Part shown: piece after piece, positions 57,900 to 64,000 of the stretch
How the letters are laid out: each line of letters starts with the position of its first letter
Position numbering within the stretch: position 1 is the first letter of the stretch
Assembly: GCF_964355755.1 (NCBI RefSeq)
Contig: NC_092672.1
Location: 17,854,501-17,918,500 of the forward strand
Length of the DNA stretch: 64,000 bases
Direction of reading: 5' to 3'
Origin: Antedon mediterranea
Taxonomy: Eukaryota; Echinodermata; Crinoidea; Comatulida; Antedonidae
Notes under the pieces: model-generated
What the model saw: only the letters and a program-made list of their open reading frames with translations
The model's database searches: none
Told to the model about the DNA's origin: nothing
Made by a program: the position numbers and the translations under genes

Positions 57900-58580
57900 T
57901 AATGCTAAAACAATTTTCCAGCCTTTCCTAGTCATTTTTAAAATTTCAAATTAAAATGACGTCATACGAACACGTTGATTTAGATCATTTGCGTGCGTTT
58001 TAGTTGCAAAAGTTACAGAATATTATCAAAATTATGCCTATTTTGAATATACTGTATTATAGCTCCTCAGGATCAACGGTGACCCCCAATTGTTTAACTC
58101 AATATGTAAGCAGATATGTTTTAGATATGAATTCATGGAGAATCTTTACCTCTCGGAAGTTGTGAAGTCATCGTATGGCCACACGAATGTAAAATATAGG
58201 ATTTTTTACTCTTTCATTATTGCTCATCACATTCAATAGAGCGCATCTCGCTTATTCGTCTTCCATTTCCCCCGAGATTTTAATATTGTCTAGGTCAACT
58301 ATCGCATGAGTTAAAAATATTTTCATTTTTGTGATAATGTCTAAAAATTTAAATAACGTGGGTCACTTATTTCCATCTTTACAGTAAATTTCAATCGGTT
58401 ATACAGTAGTTCGTCAGAATAAAAAGTTATAATAATTATTAAAATGTTTTCTGGAATCTATTCAATTGTAGATACGAATTTATGCAAACATTTTGCCAAT
58501 CAGATGTTGTGATGTCATCATATGTTCAGTTGAATAAACATAGTTGTATTTTCATCTTTTGCGCCATAGTTCATCACATT
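57900..58580 (+). repeat. CRE-bearing dispersed repeat, copy 4
   Basis: Same order and strand as 18640-19320: AATGACGTCATACGAACACG (TGACGTCA at 57957), TTGCGTGCGTTTTAGTTGCA, GGTGACCCCCAATTG, ATCGTATGGCCACACGAATG and ATTGCTCATCACATTCAATA. Confidence 0.75.
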
Positions 58581-58652
58581 AGGTATCCCAATGAAAAATT
58601 CAGATTAATTTTTTTACTTTTTCTTTCAGTTAACCATAAAGGACTTAATGTA
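58581..58652 (+). repeat. Partial copy of the 54431 element end
   Basis: TAGGTATCCCAATGAAAA through TTAACCATAAAGGACTTAAT matches 54433-54503 almost exactly, including TTTCTTTCAGTTAACC. Confidence 0.9.
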
Positions 58653-58663
58653 AATTTAGCATA

Positions 58664-59575
58664 GGCCCCGTTTCTGCTGCCAAAAATATACCGTATATAT
58701 ACGGTATATTTTATATACGGTATATTTTTTGGCAGCAGAAATGGGTCTCATAAAAAATATACCGTATATATTTGCGGTATATATACTGCATAAATATCCC
58801 CATCGTTTGTGGATATTATACGGTATATTCCAAAATATACCGTATATTTCGTTCCCCGTTTCTGCTGCACTCAAAATATACCGTAAATGTGACCCGACTC
58901 ATGACACGAGGTCAAAAACTAACAGAGCGCGACGCGTTTGTTTTGGTTTTTCTGCTGCATTGAAAGTTGAAAAACACGTGTAAAAGCAAGCAACAGATCA
59001 AAATGTCACTGTGGACCGAACAAATCACTATTTTTGCAATTCAATTGTGGGGGGAAGCGAAAGTTGGTGGGAGACTGTATGGCAACAGAAGAGATACCGA
59101 GATTTTAATTACAATAAATCGAATGTTCTTACACGACAACAACGTGATGTAAAATCATGGTAAAATACTGTATAATAGAAAATTAAAACGGCAATATAGG
59201 ATAATATAGCATAATATAAACTCAATTTGAATAACAGAGTTTATTTATAGTGACATTTCTAGATTGTGCTTGTATGTGCGGTGTAAATTCGTTGCCACTT
59301 CTGCTCATTAGATTTAAAATAGAAAGCAATGCTACGACGTTTTGAGAAACCATCATTGTTTTGTTTTTGTCAGCATATACCGGTAGGTAAAAACCTCACT
59401 ACACGAGGTCAATCCATACTTCCGTCTCACGAAATGCATTTTGGGTAATGAAAGCCAACTTTTTTACAACCCACCCACGAAGTATGTGCAGCGGAAACGG
59501 TGCACGAATTTCATATACGGTATATATACGGTATATTTATACGGTATATTTTGGGTTGGCAGCAGAAACGGGCCC
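58664..59575. mobile_element. 912-bp TIR element with GGGCCCGTTTCTGCTGCC ends and ATATACCGTATAT iterons
   Basis: Left GGCCCCGTTTCTGCTGCC (58664) and right GGCAGCAGAAACGGGCCC (to 59575) are inverted; ATA flanks both sides (58661-58663, 59576-59578). Both subterminal zones carry many ATATACCGTATA/TATACGGTATAT palindromic motifs (58684-58880, 59509-59552). A second GTTTCTGCTGC occurs at 58858, suggesting a duplicated or nested left end. No transposase. A Harbinger-like origin (3-bp duplication, GGGCC ends) is inference. Confidence 0.82.
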
Positions 59576-59621
59576 ATATACAGCGTTTGTTTAATGCTTT
59601 TGTCGCTCCTCGGCTTCGTGT

Positions 59622-59643
59622 CTTCATATATATATATATATAT
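59622..59643. repeat. (TA)n microsatellite
   Basis: About ten uninterrupted TA dinucleotides. Confidence 0.95.
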
Positions 59644-62449
59644 TTCTATGTTTTGTAATTATTATTTCATGTCTATTGCCGATATGAATAAAATAAAAAT
59701 ATTCTACCCAGGCCAAGTACTCTCGGAACGCGCGGGTGTATATTCTAGCAGCTTGCAGCATCACACATTTATGGAAGAGTCCATTAATTATGATGGTGTC
59801 ACATTTTAATTACACAATAACTGTTTTCCTTGATCACGGTGGTTTATTTTATTACATCTTTATGTCAAAAGTCACATAATTTTATAATCATCTAGGCAAT
59901 AGTTCATATGTCAAGCGATATCTAAAAGCTCTCCTTTATACTGTACACACTACCTCTCTGTAATGCATGCATAGGAAAGATTTTCATATACCCTACATGA
60001 TATTCCTGCTTCATTTTCAGCCCAAAAAGCTGAACATAGTTTAGATTGATTTTATGTATGGTCATACACAATAAGAAGGTATATATATTAAAATAATATG
60101 AAATTAAAGTTACTTAAATAGACATATAAACCCTACCCACACAGTGCATCATAACTGAAAAAATATGGGAATTTCCCTTTTCATTGAACGTTCAGTTGAA
60201 GTAGAGACTGATTACGATAATAAAGGAAATCAAACAAAATTATATCATTTGATTCTAATAAATGTCTCAAATGTCTCAAAAAATAGCTATCAAGCTCAAA
60301 CTTAGAATTCCAACTTATTTCTGGCCAATATACTGTAGAAATATGTTTTGAGATTAACTCTTATCACTTCCCTTTTAAAGTTATCTGCACTCAAACTAGC
60401 CATTTCGTTTAACAACGCAGATTTTTTTAAATTTTCGGGGTCACCCTGTGTCCATACGAATGGGTAGATACATTTCATATTGCAAATATATTATCTATGG
60501 ATAGTTGTCTATAGCCACAAAGAAGCACAGGCTGATTAAATGAACAGAAATGGAATAATATTTATTTGGAGTTGTTGAATTGTACTGTAGATATGAATAG
60601 GAATTGAATCAATTATCTAAAAAGAAAAATAATCAATAAAATTTAATTTAATTAAGAAATACACAAGAATAAACATAAATGTACGGTATACAGTATATTA
60701 TTATATTATTGTTTTCTAGGAGGCGCCTGAGTCCGGGATGACCGAGACGCAACTGGTGCTAGCCAGGACTTAAATTAGAACTATAAAAATAACCCTGGCT
60801 AGCGACGAGGGCATATCCCCATACTTCGGTTTGGGTTTAGCTTTGCAATATTTATTAGTTTGTTATGTTATCATATAATTCAAGTAAATAATGAAAGCAA
60901 TATTATGTTCAAAATGTAAAACTATACAATTTTATCAAAGTATTCAAACAAAACACAATCTTATAATGCAATACCATTTTATCATTTATTATATCGAATC
61001 TCAATTTTTAATACTGAATATCAATCTTTATATCGTTTTAGCTCTGTACTATAAATTTTCTCTGTATACATATTTGTTTTATTTAGATTTCAACACAATA
61101 TCAAAATATTTTTTTATATCCTTTTAATCTCAGTCTGTGTAATATCACTTAAATATTCATTGATAAATAGATTGATAGACATACAGTATATACTGTAACC
61201 TTTACCATATTGTTTATTATTGCTATAAAGTGGGTTGCCCTCACAAAAGAGAGAAAAGATATGAATTCATGTAAACTTTTAGCCAATCAGACGTTATTGT
61301 TGTTTGACGTTCATCGTGGAGGTGAAATGCATTCGCCAATTTGCTTCAACACATTACGACTCAAATCACGAAAATAAAAGGTCGCAAAATAGTTGAAAAT
61401 GTAAAATATCATATTTCAAAAATATATTGTTACGGACGGGACATTTTTGTTACGGACGGGACATATCATTTAAGAGCCATTGTCTGTAAAAATCAAAGAT
61501 TTGGTGGCAGATGTAAAAAAAATGGATTTCTCTCAAATTTTTACCATGAATAGAAATTTCAATAAAAAGCATATCTACAGCATTCATTTTAATTTTTAGC
61601 CTCCGTTGCCATGACAACGGTCAATTATCCAAATTTTGATGTTTTTGCCATTTTTCACAGATTTTCAATAGTGAAAAAGTACAAACTTGTATACTTATTT
61701 TAACCAAAAATACTTACAGTATACAGTTTTTGTTTATAGCAGTGTAAACAACATTTATTGAGATCCATTTAATGTAGAAAAAAAAAAATTACAAAATGGA
61801 GTTTGGTTGATACCATTATTTTAAAAAGGGGTGTTTTTAAAAAATATTTTTTTTATAAAAGTATACCTCATAAACGTACCTATAACTTCCAAAGTGGTGT
61901 TTTTAAATCAATGAGGTTTTTTAATTTGATAGTCAATAGGTTTGTCAACAATAATCACGAAAAAAACACTAGGGTAAATTTGTATTTGCATTTGTAATTT
62001 TTCTCAATTTTACTTCTACTGCATTCTATTAACCCATTGACCCCCAAGTTTATTTTGCTCCCCTGGGACCCAAAAAGCATATGTCACATAATTAACCCTA
62101 AATTTTTTTCTAAACACACATTAAAAAAATTAAAAAAGAAAAATAATGCAAGGACATTTTATTTTCAAATATGTTATCAAATTTGTGTTACAACTTATTT
62201 TGGCGGAGTATGGATTATGCAAATTTTAGAAATATTTTATGAAAATTATTAAAAATTTGTAATTTATCTTTTTTGACTACCAAATGCACAAAAATTAATA
62301 AATATTTCATAATAAAACTCATCTCTTCATCAGAACCTATTTCTTCTCTTCAAAATAAGACCAAACTTGACCATTATGAATGACCGGTTTCGAAATTATG
62401 AAGAAATTAGTAGACTGACTCATCTGACGATGACCATATGGGGCCTAGG
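59644..62449. other. TBL2: TBL2 intron 3 (presumed), no gene recognised
   Basis: AT-rich. 61300-61410 repeats the 20080-20200 sequence (GACGTTCATCGTGGAGG, AAAATAAAAGGTCGC). Tandem TGTTACGGACGGGACAT occurs twice at 61428-61463. 60765-60825 contains an inverted pair (GCTAGCCAGG / CCTGGCTAGC). No exon matching the expected continuation of TBL2 was seen. Confidence 0.5.
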
Positions 62450-62735
62450 CCTATCGGGAGCCGCCCCGAGAGCGTCGTCGCCGCTGTTTGTTCACCGGGA
62501 ATGTTAAAAAAAAACATCTTGAAAGCGACTTGGAATTCGCGATTCTCGCGCGCACCGTCATCCCTCTGGAGCTTAGTCTATGGGCGGCCATTAGGGCCAA
62601 AATAGAAAAACTTTGCCGTACGAACAATTCCGCTCCTGTAAGGCAAACTAATGACGTTAAAGACATAATTCCTCTAGTGACAAACAAATATTGCCGTACG
62701 GACACACAAACACATTGCCTTATGAACAAATTGCC

Positions 62736-62835
62736 GTATGGTTAAATTGGCGTAAGGACAAACATTGGCGTAAAGGACAAAAATTGGCGTAAGGACAAAA
62801 ATTGCCGAAAGGACAAAAATTGGCGTACAGTCTAA
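62736..62835. repeat. 17-19-bp tandem repeat (ATTGGCGTAAGGACAAA)
   Basis: Five to six copies of (A)ATTGGCGTAAGGACAAA with minor changes, preceded by related TTGCCGTACGGACA and TTGCCTTATGAACA units back to about 62610. Small frames on both strands (62451-62745) cover this region but look like by-products. Confidence 0.85.
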
Positions 62836-63009
62836 CTAAATATAAACGTTGAGGGCTGCATAGTAATTTAAAACCACGTGACTGAAACCACTCTGTGTGT
62901 CCAGTCCTGATGGGGAATAAAAACATAATCATGGAAGGCTTGTGAGCTAGCCAACAATATAGATCAGCCGACAATAAGCCAGCCTACTTTTATTTTTTCC
63001 AGCCAACAA

Positions 63010-64000
63010 TAACTATGAAACACCGTTTGTGTATTTTTTACATTTTCAGTGTTACTTATGGTTTTTATGGTATCTCCGTAAGTACTGGTCGTAGACACTT
63101 GAATTAGGTCCAAAAATGTTCGCAATATACATTTATTTATTTGTTGCACATTTTGAAAAATGTTACAAAAGGTCAAAGGGTCAGGGTCAAAGGTTATATG
63201 AACAAACACAAATAGGTACTTGTATCTTGGCAACCACTGGTCGCAGCAAGTCAATTTTAGTCTCAAAATGTTGAGAAGGCATGTATTCATATTCAGTCTA
63301 ATGAGACATTTTAGTGAAAAATGATCAGAAATGCCATTTCTGACCTTTGACCCACATACCAGGGCATCTTAATATCTCTGTAAGTACTGGTCGTAGAAAC
63401 TTAAATTTGGTATCAAATTGTTGGAAATATACATATTTACATTCATTCTAACAGAAAATTTGGTGAAAAGATGATCAGAAATACTATTAATTACTAATGT
63501 TTCAAACAAAAAACATACCTCTACACAACTTATTCTTAAATAAATGGTATGCAATAACTGATGCTTTAAATGGTTTCATTATAGGAATTACAACAAATCC
63601 TTTACTGTTTGTAATTGTACTTTTGCTTATAATAATGCTAGAAAATATTGTTGACCCCCCTTGACCCTGACTCTTTGACCTTTTGTAACATTTTTCAAAA
63701 TGTGTAACAAATAACAAAATCTATATTTCGAACAGTTTAAGACCAAATTCAAGTGTCTACGACCAGTAGTTACGGAGATACATACATGCCCTGGGTTGTG
63801 GGTCAAAGGTCAGAAATGGCATTTCCGGTCATTTTTTACTAAAATGTCCCATTAGACTGAATATAAATGTATACCTTCTGATCAATTTGAGACGAAAATT
63901 ACCTTGCTGTGACCAGTGGTTGTCGAGATTTAAGGATGTGTTTGGTGTTATAACCTTTCACCCTGACCTTTTGACCTTTCGCCACATTTTCAAAATGTGT
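63010..64000. repeat. Large inverted repeat with internal 300-bp direct units (cut by window)
   Basis: TCTCCGTAAGTACTGGTCGT at 63073 and TCTCTGTAAGTACTGGTCGT at 63375 mark direct units. From about 63655 the same sequence runs inverted (ACATTTTTCAAAATGTG, GTCTACGACCAGTAGTTACG, CCAGTGGTTGTCGAGA). Each unit includes GGTCAAAGGTCA-type blocks. The right edge is outside the window. Confidence 0.85.

Noticed and set aside
59441-59809. 122-codon frame as a later TBL2 exon
   Set aside because: It starts inside the GGGCCCGTTTC element, runs through a (TA)n microsatellite and has no WD40 features.
62451-62745. Overlapping frames of 92 and 85 codons on opposite strands
   Set aside because: Both extend into a short tandem repeat (ATTGGCGTAAGGACAAA); no recognised family and no splice context.

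Overview
This window is nuclear DNA of a eukaryote, very probably a marine invertebrate deuterostome; an echinoderm is my best guess, but the sequence alone does not prove it. It is AT-rich, has small exons separated by kilobase-scale GT-AG introns, and is packed with decayed transposable elements. It is also peppered with the palindromic octamer TAGGCCTA. Nothing suggests a bacterium, plasmid or virus genome.

Two conserved single-copy host genes run off the window. (1) A DDI1/DDI2 homolog (ubiquitin-like plus retroviral-type aspartyl protease shuttle factor) is on the minus strand. Its first four coding exons are at 29044-28798, 22982-22755, 15597-15471 and 15219-15092. All three splice junctions keep frame, and the exons end just at the catalytic D-S-G; the rest of the protease lies beyond a further intron that I could not follow. 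(2) A TBL2 homolog (ER membrane-anchored WD40 protein) is on the plus strand, with exons at 45608-45758, 56815-57000 and 57291-57342. They encode the N-terminal membrane anchor, the basic linker and the first WD repeat. The 29045-45607 interval between the two starts is mostly transposon debris.

Layout. 1-5.95 kb: a foldback-type element whose long inverted arms are built of short tandem units. 7.5-13.5 kb: an inverted-repeat element holding a 3,251-bp Helitron with both canonical ends. 14-15 kb: a LINE scrap and a 30-bp tandem repeat. 15.1-29.0 kb: the DDI2 exons and introns, filled with LINE, MITE and hAT-like insertions. 29.4-31.4 kb: an inverted element with termini rich in GCGAGGCA. 32.4-36.4 kb: a decayed LINE, a TIR element enclosing a tRNA-like gene, and a decayed Penelope-like retroelement. 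37.3-39.2 kb: an inverted-repeat element. 39.2-43.7 kb: a broken Ty3/gypsy element split by an 820-bp solo LTR. 44.7-45.5 kb: an inverted repeat abutting the TBL2 start. 45.8-56.8 kb: TBL2 intron 1, a stack of insertions (satellite, then a CAG-ended element, then a 3.0-kb hAT-like element, then a 1,095-bp Mutator-like element), followed by a LINE endonuclease fragment and a 2-kb TIR element. 57-64 kb: TBL2 exon 3, CRE-bearing repeats, a GGGCCCGTTTC-type TIR element and a large inverted repeat at the right edge.

The two host genes have no evident functional link. The mobile elements are almost all non-autonomous or broken. Family names rest on motifs read by eye; boundaries given to the base are those where both termini, and usually a target-site duplication, are visible.
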